Both the position numbers and the translations under genes were made by a program. From Sandaracinobacteroides sp039808025 (GTDB lineage Bacteria > Pseudomonadota > Alphaproteobacteria > Sphingomonadales > Sphingomonadaceae), in NCBI GenBank assembly GCA_039808025.1, contig JBDHSK010000006.1, positions 124,001-188,000 of the forward strand: DNA of 64,000 nucleotides. The letters run 5' to 3'. The notes under the pieces are model-generated. The model was not told the origin of the DNA. It worked only from the letters and a program-made list of their open reading frames with translations, and searched no databases. This document shows positions 1 through 8,211 of the stretch, in pieces. Position 1 is the stretch's first letter; each line of letters starts with the position of its first letter.

Positions 1-159
1 TTCGCCGGAGCTGAACCAACACCGTTTTCGCTCAACTGCCTGTGGGACAAGGCGATGGCCAGCGGCCGGCTGTTCGGCATGGTTCATCATGGCCTGTGGT
101 TCGATGTCGGAACGGCTGCTGCCGTAAGCGAAACCGAGGCTCTGCTTGGCCGGCTCTGA
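1..159 (+). CDS. Nucleotidyltransferase family protein, C-terminal fragment (MurU-like)
   Basis: The window opens inside this gene; 52 residues and the stop codon are present. The visible end carries a tryptophan-phenylalanine-aspartate-valine-glycine-threonine stretch (residues 33-38 of the fragment), which is typical of the tail of NTP-transferase enzymes of the MurU / mannose-1-phosphate guanylyltransferase type that activate a sugar phosphate with UTP or GTP. It ends 14 bases inside the predicted addB start, so the two are probably co-transcribed. In sphingomonads a muramate-recycling uridylyltransferase is, as I recall, commonly found just before addB, which supports MurU; the catalytic amino-terminal half lies outside the window, so the substrate cannot be judged. 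Confidence 0.7.
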   Translation, partial: FAGAEPTPFSLNCLWDKAMASGRLFGMVHHGLWFDVGTAAAVSETEALLGRL

Positions 160-3028
160 GGCCAGGCTGTTCACCATCCCCTTGTGGCGACCGTTCGCCC
201 ATGATCTGGCGGCCGGCCTGCTAGATCGCTTCCCCGATCCCTTGGATCTGGCACGGGTTCTGGTCATTCTGCCATCGCGGCGGGCCGTCCGGACTCTGAC
301 CGATGCCTTCGTGGCGCTGTCTGATGGCAAGGCGCTGCTGCTGCCCCGTATGGAACCAGCCGGAGACATGGATATCGACGAGGCTCCGGGCGGGTTTCTC
401 GGCCGGCAGGACACGCTGGATGACCTTCTGCCCGAAGCGCCACCACTGGCGCGGCGACTGATCCTCGCGCGGATCCTTGGCGGCGCCCGTCCGATGACTG
501 CAACCGAAGCGCTGATGCTTGCCGATCAGATGGCGTCGGCGCTCGATACCCTCGACATCGAAGGGCGCTCGCTTGCCGAGATCGACGACATCATCCCTGC
601 GGAATCCGCCAACCACTGGGAGAGAAACCGCCGCATTCTGCACCGGCTGCACAGCGACTGGCCAGCAATTCTGGAAGCACGCGGCTGGATGAGCGGCGCA
701 GAACGCCGTAACCGCCTGCTGAAGCAGCTGGCACAACGGTGGAGCCGCACCCCCCCTGAACATCCGGTGATCATGGCCGGATTTGCCAGCGCCCCGCCTG
801 CCGTCGCCGGGCTGGCGGCTGTGGTGGCACGACTGACGAAGGGTATGCTGATAGTACCGGGGCTGGACACCGGCCTTGATGACACCAGCCGCAAACAGAT
901 AGCGCAGGGGCTGGAATCCCACCCGCAATTCGCACTGCTGCGCCTGCTGCAACTGGCCCGGCTTTCGCCCGCAGAGGCAGTTGACTGGCCGTTTCAGGCC
1001 AGAACCGCAGGCAGCAGCCCATTGCGTGCCGATCTGGCACGCGCCCTGTCGTTACCGTCGGGCAACGCGGGTGCTGTGGTTGCACCCACGCCCGCGGACA
1101 TGATCGATGCCATTCATATGGTGGAAACGGCGGGCGTTGCCGAGGAAGCACTGGTGATTGCCATCGCCATGCGACAGGTAATCGACCACGAAGGCAGGCG
1201 CGCCGCTTTGGTCACGCCCGATCGCGCTCTGGCGCGCCGGGTGCAGGTGCAGTTGCGGCGCTTTGGAATCGACATCGATGACAGTGCCGGTGTGCCGCTC
1301 GACAAGAGTGGGCCGGGCAGCCTGCTGGTGCAGCTGGCCGAGGCTGCCGCCGAACGGTTTGCCCCGATCCCGCTGTTGGGCATGCTGCTGCATCCGCTGG
1401 TGCAGGCCGGGCCGGAGCGGCTGGTGTGGCTGAACCGGGTGCGGGCGCTTGACCGGTTGGCATTGCGCGGGTTGCGCCCGCCGGCCGGGCTGGATGGGGT
1501 GACACGGCGGTTATCAACGGCACCGGCCGAGTTGCGGCAATGGTGGACCGATGAGGTCGTGCCGATTCTGCGCCCGGTGGAAACGCTGCCAACCGATGCA
1601 TCGACGCTGATAGTGTGTCTGCGGGAAGCAGCCTCGCAACTGGCCGGGCAGACCCTGTGGGCAGGAGAGGCGGGACATAGCCTTTCGGCGCTGCTCGAAC
1701 GTTTGGCTGGCCATGGCGAAGACCTTGCAAGGCTGGCCGTCGACCAGGCTGAGGCGGCTGGTTTCATAGCGGCCCTTCTGAAGGCTGAAACAGTGCGACC
1801 GCGCTGGGGACGACACCCGCAACTGGCAGTCTTCGGGCCACTGGAGGCACGCCTTCAGCACGCGGATCTCGTCATCCTGGGGGGAATGAACGAAGGATCC
1901 TGGCCGGGTACGATGGCAGCGGATGCCTTCCTACCGCCTGCCGTGCGTCGCGCCCTCGATCTGCCAGGGGTCGAGCGCCGTACCGGTTTGCAGGCGCACG
2001 ATTTTGCATCGGCACTGGGGGCACCGGAACTGCTGATCACCCGGCCGGCGCGCCTCGATGGTGCGCCACAGGTTGCCTCCCGGTTCTGGCAGCGCATGGT
2101 GGCGGTGTGCGGCACGCCGCCCGATGGCGATGGCCCGATGGTTCATGGCCGTGCCCTGCTGGCAGCGGCACGCAGCCTGTTGCAGCCATCGGCAACCATT
2201 CGCCTTGGTCAGCCGGCGCCGGCGCCGCCTGCTTCAGCCCGGCCGCGGAAGCTGCGGGTGACGGAAGTCGCCATGCTGAAGGCCGATCCGTTCAGCTTTT
2301 ACGCGAGGCACATGCTGAAGCTGTTACCGCTGGAACAGCGCGATGCCGAGCCAACCGCCGGAGAGCGTGGGCAGGTTGTGCACGCAATCCTTGAAGACTG
2401 GTTTAACGATCCATCACATGATATTGAGAAACTGATCGATTCCCGGCTGGCAAAGCTTGGAGACCGGCCAGAGCTGTCAGCCCTGTGGAAACCGCGGGTT
2501 GCCCGCATGGTGCAGTTTGCCATCGATCAGTTCGATCACAACCACTGGCAGTTCGTGAAAGCCGAGACGGACGGCGCGTGGACCATCGGCGGTGTGCTTC
2601 TGAAAGGGCGGGCAGACCGGGTTGATCGTTCACGCGATGGAGGTTTGCGAATTGTCGATTACAAGACCGGAACTTTGCCAACTGTCAAAGACATCGAATC
2701 CTGCTGGGAGACCCAGCTTGGCCTTCTGGGGGCAATGGCCGGGCAGGGCCTGTTGAAAGGGGTGGCAGGTGGACAGATTGAATCATTGCAATATCTGAAA
2801 CTTGCTGGCGGGTCTTCACCAGGCGTCACACGGGAGGCCCTTGGGCAGAACAGCACGCCCGAAGGGGTGCAAAAGCACATATCGGAGGCAGTGGCAGATC
2901 TGGAACTGTTGATAGCAGCCTATCTGCTGGGAGATCGCCCCTTTTTAGCCAAGCTGCACATGGTGCAGGGACGGCGGTGGCGGGATTACGACCTGTTGGC
3001 CCGGGTGGCGGAGTGGCTGGGGCGATGA
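146..3028 (+). CDS. addB: Double-strand break repair protein AddB, alphaproteobacterial type
   Basis: 960 residues. AddB is the helicase-like/nuclease partner of AddA; the complex resects double-strand DNA ends for RecA loading. The amino-terminal two thirds is a diverged UvrD-like fold, and the carboxy-terminal quarter (from about residue 710) is a PD-(D/E)xK nuclease domain with a G-E-R-G-xx-xH-xxLE box and, near residues 837-842, the I-V-D-Y-K-T-G motif that supplies the catalytic aspartate and lysine. The chosen start is TTG at 146, six bases after a GAGG; it overlaps the preceding gene by 14 bases. The stop overlaps the addA ATG (ATGA at 3025-3028), so the subunits are translationally coupled. 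Confidence 0.95.
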   Translation: MAGSEARLFTIPLWRPFAHDLAAGLLDRFPDPLDLARVLVILPSRRAVRTLTDAFVALSDGKALLLPRMEPAGDMDIDEAPGGFLGRQDTLDDLLPEAPPLARRLILARILGGARPMTATEALMLADQMASALDTLDIEGRSLAEIDDIIPAESANHWERNRRILHRLHSDWPAILEARGWMSGAERRNRLLKQLAQRWSRTPPEHPVIMAGFASAPPAVAGLAAVVARLTKGMLIVPGLDTGLDDTSRKQIAQGLESHPQFALLRLLQLARLSPAEAVDWPFQARTAGSSPLRADLARALSLPSGNAGAVVAPTPADMIDAIHMVETAGVAEEALVIAIAMRQVIDHEGRRAALVTPDRALARRVQVQLRRFGIDIDDSAGVPLDKSGPGSLLVQLAEAAAERFAPIPLLGMLLHPLVQAGPERLVWLNRVRALDRLALRGLRPPAGLDGVTRRLSTAPAELRQWWTDEVVPILRPVETLPTDASTLIVCLREAASQLAGQTLWAGEAGHSLSALLERLAGHGEDLARLAVDQAEAAGFIAALLKAETVRPRWGRHPQLAVFGPLEARLQHADLVILGGMNEGSWPGTMAADAFLPPAVRRALDLPGVERRTGLQAHDFASALGAPELLITRPARLDGAPQVASRFWQRMVAVCGTPPDGDGPMVHGRALLAAARSLLQPSATIRLGQPAPAPPASARPRKLRVTEVAMLKADPFSFYARHMLKLLPLEQRDAEPTAGERGQVVHAILEDWFNDPSHDIEKLIDSRLAKLGDRPELSALWKPRVARMVQFAIDQFDHNHWQFVKAETDGAWTIGGVLLKGRADRVDRSRDGGLRIVDYKTGTLPTVKDIESCWETQLGLLGAMAGQGLLKGVAGGQIESLQYLKLAGGSSPGVTREALGQNSTPEGVQKHISEAVADLELLIAAYLLGDRPFLAKLHMVQGRRWRDYDLLARVAEWLGR

Positions 3029-6000
3029 AGCGCACACGCCAGCAACTGCTTGCCTCTGACCCCACCCGCCATATCTGGGTTTCCGCCTCGGCCGGCACCG
3101 GCAAGACCCATGTGCTGACGGACCGCCTGCTGCGGCTGATGCTGAATGGCAGCCACCCGGCACGCCTGCTGGCCATTACCTTCACCAAGGCGGCCGCTGC
3201 GGAGATGCAAACCCGGCTGATTGAGCGTCTGCGCCATTGGCAGCACTTGGCTGATGACATGCTCGACAGCGAACTGGGCCTGCTGGGGTGCCAGCCATCA
3301 GCGGCGTTGCGAGAGCGGGCGCGCGCCCTGTTCAGCGATGTTCTTGATGTTACCGGCGGGATCAAGATCCTGACGATGCACAGTTTTGCGCAGTCACTTC
3401 TGGCTTCGTTTCCGCTTGAGGCCGGCGTTTCCCCCGGGTTTGTCGCCCTTGATGAGCGCGATGCGCTGTTGTTGAAGCGCCGCGCCTTCCTCGAAACCAT
3501 TGGCGAAGGTGATCGGGGGTTTCTGGAAGATGTCGCGCAACTGGCGATAGCCAAGGGCGAAACCCTGATCGGCAAGATGCTGGATGTGCTGGTCGCCCAC
3601 GCTCAGGGATTGGCCGAGTTCGAGAATCCCGAGGCATTCCACGTGGCAATCCGTCGTCTGTTGGACGTGGCCCCCGATGCCACCTGCCAGCGGTTGCTGG
3701 AAACGGCCTGTGCCAGTGGCGCCACCATCGAGGCCCTGCTGCGCCGGTACGCAGACGATATGCGTGCCTGGGGCACCAAAAAGGGGCTGGAAGCTGCCGA
3801 ACGCGCGCAAGACTGGCTTGCCCAACCGCTTGAGAAGCGGATGGAGCGTATCGAGTTGCTCGCGCCGCTGGTGTGGACGGGGAAGGGCGCCCCACAGACA
3901 TGGCATGGCCGCGTGGAGAAATCTTCGGATCTGGCCGCGGCGATGGAGGGGCTGAATCTGCATCTCGGGGCAGTCTTGCGGGCGATGATGGCTGTGGAAG
4001 CGGCAGACCATGCAGCACGGGCGTTGCGCGTCGGTCACCGGGTTGCAGCCCGCTATGCCAGCCTGAAACGGGCGGCCAATCGTGTCGACTTCGATGACAT
4101 GATCCGGCTGGGGGCTGATCTGCTGGGTCAGCCGGGGATGCCCGGCTATGTCGGCTGGAAGCTCGACAACCGCTTTGACCATGTGCTGGTCGATGAAGCG
4201 CAGGATACCAACGACCGGCAGTGGCAGATGGTCCGCCAGCTGGTGAGCGATTATTTCACCGCTTCCGATCGTCAGCGCACCCTGTTCGTCGTCGGGGATC
4301 TGAAACAGGCCATTTATGGGTTTCAGGGCACCGACCCGCGTATCTTTGCTTCGGAACGTGTCCGCATTGCCCCCTATGCCCCTGCCGCCATCACCGCGGT
4401 TCCTCTGGATCTCAGTTTCCGCTCGGGCCCGGCTGTTCTCGATGTCGTCAATGCGACATTGGCAGGCGAGGGGTGGCGATCACTGGGGCTTTCCGAAGCG
4501 CCTGGCGCCCATGTGCCGCACCGGGCGGATGCTGCCGGCGAAGTGGTCTTGTGGCCGTTACTGAAATGTGAGGGCGCGGATGGCGGACCTGGAGACAGTG
4601 GCGAGACCGGCGAGGGCAGCAGCGAGGATGCCGAAAGATTGATGGCAGCCAGACTTGCCGAGCGGATTGCGCGCTGGCTGCAACCCGGCCACGCCAACCG
4701 GCTGTGGCTGCCCGCCCATCAGCGTTATGCAGCCGCCGGAGACATCCTGATTCTGTTGCGGCGGCGGTCTTCGTTGATGCGGGCGCTGGTGGCGGCCCTG
4801 CATGATCAGGGTGTTGCGGTTGCCGGAGCCGACCGGCTGCTGCTCTCTGAGCCGTATGCCGTGCTCGATCTGGTGGCGCTGGTGCGCTTTGCAACCCAGC
4901 CCGAAGACGATCTGAACCTGGCCGCCATTCTGGTTTCGCCGTTCATCGGCTGGTCGCATGAAGAAGTCCGCGCCATAGCCGGGAAACGGCGCGCAAGCCT
5001 GTGGGAAGCGCTGGGGTCGAGCGAACTCGACCGCGCCCGCGAAGCCCGTGGCTGGCTGAACAACGTGCTGCAACTGGCCGACCGTGAGGGCCCGGCGGCC
5101 TTTCTCGATACCATCGTCTCAGGGCCGCTAGATGGTCGGCGACGGCTGCTCAACCGGCTGGGGGTTGAGGCGAACGACCCGATCGACGAATTGCTGCAAC
5201 AGGCCCACAACTTCGAACGCAGCAACCCGCCAGCTCTGGCCGGGTTTCTGGCATGGATCGAAAGTGAAGGTCTGGAGGTGAAGCGCGACGCTGAGTCCGC
5301 CGGGGACGTGGTGCGCCTGATGACGGTGCATGGCGCAAAGGGGTTGCAGGCGCCGGTGGTGATCCTGGCGGATACCGGCCACAGCCCCAGAGGGTCCGCC
5401 AGCAGCTACCTACCGGTGAAACTGGAAGGGGCAGCCCATGAAATCCCGTTTTTCCACAATGGAAAGAAAACGATACCCGACATCCTGAAAGACCGCTATG
5501 AAGACCAGGAAACCCGGGCGGCCCAGGAGGACCACCGGCTTTTGTATGTGGCGATGACGCGCGCTGCTGACCATCTCTATATCGGCGGGGCCGTGGGCAG
5601 GTTGCGTGCCAGCCAGATTGGTGGAGACAAGGATTTCAGCTGGCACAGCCGCTTGCAGGCAGTATTCGCAACCCTGAGCGATTGCGAAACCATTGCCGAC
5701 GACTGGGGGGAAGCCAGACGGTTGCGTCGTGGCGACTGGACAGTGGCACCAGCTGCGACACTGGTGAAGCCACATGTGGCAACCCATTCCAGCCATTCAC
5801 TGAATCTGTCGATGGCGCCTCCACCAAATGGCGGAACAAGACCACTCACTCCATCAGCGCTGCCTGACGATCCCCCGGCTGGCCCTGCCTCGGCGAAAGC
5901 GGCACGTCGGGGAACGCTGATGCACCGGCTGTTCGAACGGCTTCCGGAACTGCCGAAACCGCAACGGACGGAGGCCGCCATGCGTTGGCTGTACCGGCAG

Positions 6001-6390
6001 GGCGTCGAAGCCGCCGAGGCATCGGAGCTGTGCGCAGAGGTGCTGACAGTATTGCACCACGAAGACTTTGCGCTGCTGTTCGAAAGCTGCGCGTTGACGG
6101 AAGCGCCAATTGCCGGGATCGTTGAAGGGCATCCGGTTTCCGGCAAGGTTGACAGGCTGGTGATTCATGGGGACGAAATCTGGGTAGTTGATTACAAGAC
6201 CGGTTGGCTTGTTCCTGAAAACAGGAAAGAAATATCGATCCAGCACCGGCGCCAGATGGCACTGTATGTGCGGGTTCTGCAACAGGCGTTCCCCGGAAAG
6301 TCCGTGAAGGCGGCCCTGCTGTTCACATCTGGGCCAAAGCTGTTCCTGCTCGATCCCGACGAGCTTCCGGCGATCTCGAGGCTTGCATGA
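3025..6390 (+). CDS. addA: Double-strand break repair helicase AddA
   Basis: 1121 residues. A UvrD/RecB-type 3'-5' helicase fused to a nuclease, the second subunit of AddAB. Walker A (G-T-G-K-T, residues 24-28) follows a short lead, a D-E-A-Q Walker B lies near residue 390, and a Q-x-I-Y-G-F-Q motif follows. The carboxy end has a second V-V-D-Y-K-T-G nuclease motif near residues 1054-1060, so the pair carries two nuclease sites. The ATG at 3025 overlaps the addB stop. A longer reading from 2977 exists but adds 16 residues unlike any helicase amino terminus and lacks a ribosome-binding site. Confidence 0.96.
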   Translation: MKRTRQQLLASDPTRHIWVSASAGTGKTHVLTDRLLRLMLNGSHPARLLAITFTKAAAAEMQTRLIERLRHWQHLADDMLDSELGLLGCQPSAALRERARALFSDVLDVTGGIKILTMHSFAQSLLASFPLEAGVSPGFVALDERDALLLKRRAFLETIGEGDRGFLEDVAQLAIAKGETLIGKMLDVLVAHAQGLAEFENPEAFHVAIRRLLDVAPDATCQRLLETACASGATIEALLRRYADDMRAWGTKKGLEAAERAQDWLAQPLEKRMERIELLAPLVWTGKGAPQTWHGRVEKSSDLAAAMEGLNLHLGAVLRAMMAVEAADHAARALRVGHRVAARYASLKRAANRVDFDDMIRLGADLLGQPGMPGYVGWKLDNRFDHVLVDEAQDTNDRQWQMVRQLVSDYFTASDRQRTLFVVGDLKQAIYGFQGTDPRIFASERVRIAPYAPAAITAVPLDLSFRSGPAVLDVVNATLAGEGWRSLGLSEAPGAHVPHRADAAGEVVLWPLLKCEGADGGPGDSGETGEGSSEDAERLMAARLAERIARWLQPGHANRLWLPAHQRYAAAGDILILLRRRSSLMRALVAALHDQGVAVAGADRLLLSEPYAVLDLVALVRFATQPEDDLNLAAILVSPFIGWSHEEVRAIAGKRRASLWEALGSSELDRAREARGWLNNVLQLADREGPAAFLDTIVSGPLDGRRRLLNRLGVEANDPIDELLQQAHNFERSNPPALAGFLAWIESEGLEVKRDAESAGDVVRLMTVHGAKGLQAPVVILADTGHSPRGSASSYLPVKLEGAAHEIPFFHNGKKTIPDILKDRYEDQETRAAQEDHRLLYVAMTRAADHLYIGGAVGRLRASQIGGDKDFSWHSRLQAVFATLSDCETIADDWGEARRLRRGDWTVAPAATLVKPHVATHSSHSLNLSMAPPPNGGTRPLTPSALPDDPPAGPASAKAARRGTLMHRLFERLPELPKPQRTEAAMRWLYRQGVEAAEASELCAEVLTVLHHEDFALLFESCALTEAPIAGIVEGHPVSGKVDRLVIHGDEIWVVDYKTGWLVPENRKEISIQHRRQMALYVRVLQQAFPGKSVKAALLFTSGPKLFLLDPDELPAISRLA

Positions 6391-6439
6391 ATCCGCGATC
6401 GGCCTAGATGGGTTCGGCAATAGCAGGAGAGTTGTTCCC

Positions 6440-6760
6440 GTGGCGACCGTCAATGTCACCGAAGCCAGTTTCGACAAGGATGTTCTGTCCGGCAGCGGGC
6501 CGGTACTGGTCGATTTCTGGGCGCAATGGTGCGGCCCTTGCCGGATGATCAGCCCGGCGCTGGAGGAAATCGCCGGCGAGCTTGCCGGCAAAGTGACGAT
6601 CGCCAAGGTCAATATCGATGACGAACCGGGGCTTGCCGCCCGTTTCGGAATTCGCTCGATTCCCACCATGCTGATTTTCAAGGATGGTGAAGTCGTGGCA
6701 TCGAAGCTGGGCGCCGAGCCCAAGAATGCCCTGAAAAGCTGGATCGAAGGCGCGATCTGA
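6440..6760 (+). CDS. trxA: Thioredoxin
   Basis: 106 residues, a full-length thioredoxin that reduces cytoplasmic disulfides. The active site W-C-G-P-C has cysteines at 31 and 34, and the cis-proline lies in the I-P-T-M segment. I chose the GTG at 6440 because CAGGAGA ends nine bases upstream and the protein then starts at the usual place; an in-frame ATG at 6383 would add 19 unrelated residues and overlap addA. The gap to addA is 49 bases, so it may be read through from addBA or from its own start. The same addB-addA-trxA order is common in sphingomonads. Confidence 0.95.
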   Translation: MATVNVTEASFDKDVLSGSGPVLVDFWAQWCGPCRMISPALEEIAGELAGKVTIAKVNIDDEPGLAARFGIRSIPTMLIFKDGEVVASKLGAEPKNALKSWIEGAI

Positions 6761-6841
6761 CCGTCACAGTGCCAGCCGGTTGCCAGCTACCGCCAGCCCG
6801 CCGGCTGACACATGCCGGGCAGCCGATCAGGTCAGCTGCCT

Positions 6842-8074
6842 TCAGCTCCGGTAATCGGCGTTTATGCTGATGTACCCGTGGGTGAGATCGCAGGTCCATA
6901 CTGTGGCGTGGCCGGCCCCGATACCCAGATCAACAGCGATCGCGATGTCGTCACCGGCAAGGTGGGCGGCCACTGGCGTTTCGTCATAATCGGGCACCAC
7001 CATGCCGTTGGCTGCCACCTCGATTCCGCCGAAGCGAATGGAAAGCCTGTCGCGCTCGGCGGGTTCACCGGCCTTGCCAATGGCGGCAACCACCCGGCCC
7101 CAGTTGGCATCACTTCCGGCAATTGCCGTTTTCACCAAAGGCGAATTGGCGATCGACAAGGCGATGGTGCGGGCGCTTTCGTTGGAAATCGCCCCCTGAA
7201 CGGTGATTTCGATGAACTTGCTGGCACCCTCGCCATCGCGCACAACCAGCTGCGCCAGTTCCAGGCACAGGGACGATAGCGCCTCGGCAAAGGCCGCAGC
7301 GCCTTCATCGCTGGCCTGAAGCACTGGTGGGTTGCCAGCCTTGCCGGTGGCAAAAGCCAGAACCGTATCGGATGTCGAGGTATCGCTGTCGACCGTGATG
7401 CAGGAAAAGCTCTGCGCGTTGGCGCTGCTGAGAAACTGCTGCAACACCGAGGCCGAAATGGCTGCATCGGTTACGATATAGCCAAGCATGGTTGCCATAT
7501 CGGGGGCGATCATGCCACTGCCCTTGATGATTCCGACCAGCACAACCGGCTTTCCGCCAATCGTGATGCGCCGCACTGCTCCCTTGGGAAAGGTGTCGGT
7601 TGTGGAAATGGCCTTCGCCACATCGAGCCAGCTTGCCGTTCCAAGGGCGGCGGCAGCAGCGGCAACCCCGGCCTCGGCCTTGTCGGTAGGCAGGGGAACG
7701 CCGATGACCCCTGTTGAACTGGCGAACACCTCGCTGGCGGGGCATCCCAGAGCAGCACCAACGGCCGCCACCTGCCGCTTACACGCTTGCGCGCCGCGGC
7801 TACCGGTGAAGGCGTTGGAGTTGCCGGCATTGACGACCAGTGCACGCGCCCGGCCGGCCGGTAACAGGGCCCGACAATGCTCGACCTCGGGTGACGGGCA
7901 TTTCGATCGGGTAGTTACCCCTGCCACCACCGTTCCGGAAGCAAAGGCCAGCAGGCTGATGTCGTGTCTGGTCCAGTTCTTGTACCCGGCGGTGGCCACG
8001 GCCAGGGCGCAGCCATCGATGCCGGGGAGGTCAGGGAAGGGGCGGGCAAGGGGTGAAACAGTTGAAACAGTCAT
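6842..8074 (-). CDS. argJ: Bifunctional glutamate N-acetyltransferase / amino-acid acetyltransferase ArgJ
   Basis: 410 residues. ArgJ makes N-acetylglutamate and recycles the acetyl group from N-acetylornithine in arginine synthesis. It is an Ntn-type enzyme that cleaves itself before a conserved threonine: here the A-T-M-L-G site has Thr at residue 195, giving an alpha chain of about 194 residues and a beta chain of about 216. The length is normal for the family. It is convergent with trxA and divergent from secA, with a shared 137-base control region. Confidence 0.95.
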   Translation of the reverse strand: MTVSTVSPLARPFPDLPGIDGCALAVATAGYKNWTRHDISLLAFASGTVVAGVTTRSKCPSPEVEHCRALLPAGRARALVVNAGNSNAFTGSRGAQACKRQVAAVGAALGCPASEVFASSTGVIGVPLPTDKAEAGVAAAAAALGTASWLDVAKAISTTDTFPKGAVRRITIGGKPVVLVGIIKGSGMIAPDMATMLGYIVTDAAISASVLQQFLSSANAQSFSCITVDSDTSTSDTVLAFATGKAGNPPVLQASDEGAAAFAEALSSLCLELAQLVVRDGEGASKFIEITVQGAISNESARTIALSIANSPLVKTAIAGSDANWGRVVAAIGKAGEPAERDRLSIRFGGIEVAANGMVVPDYDETPVAAHLAGDDIAIAVDLGIGAGHATVWTCDLTHGYISINADYRS

Positions 8075-8124
8075 GTCGTGCTGCTTAGACGCCTGCCAAC
8101 AACGGCGCCAGTGCCCGGATGCAA

Positions 8125-8153
8125 TTGACGCTTGCCCAGCCGCTTCCTATGTG
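8125..8153 (+). promoter_or_regulatory. Candidate sigma-70-type promoter for secA
   Basis: TTGACG at 8125-8130 and TATGTG at 8148-8153 are separated by exactly 17 bases, in the argJ-secA intergenic region and 59 bases before the secA ATG. The -35 matches five of six consensus positions; the -10 is weak. This is a pattern match by eye only. Confidence 0.35.
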
Positions 8154-8211
8154 ACGCTTCGTCATGCCGAAGGCGCGCGCCTGTCGGCTCCTGCATTTGT
8201 GAAGGCCATTC

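Noticed and set aside
6773..6807. Hairpin between trxA and argJ (CAGCCGG with CCGGCTG)
   Set aside because: The loop is about 20 bases long and no T run follows on either strand.
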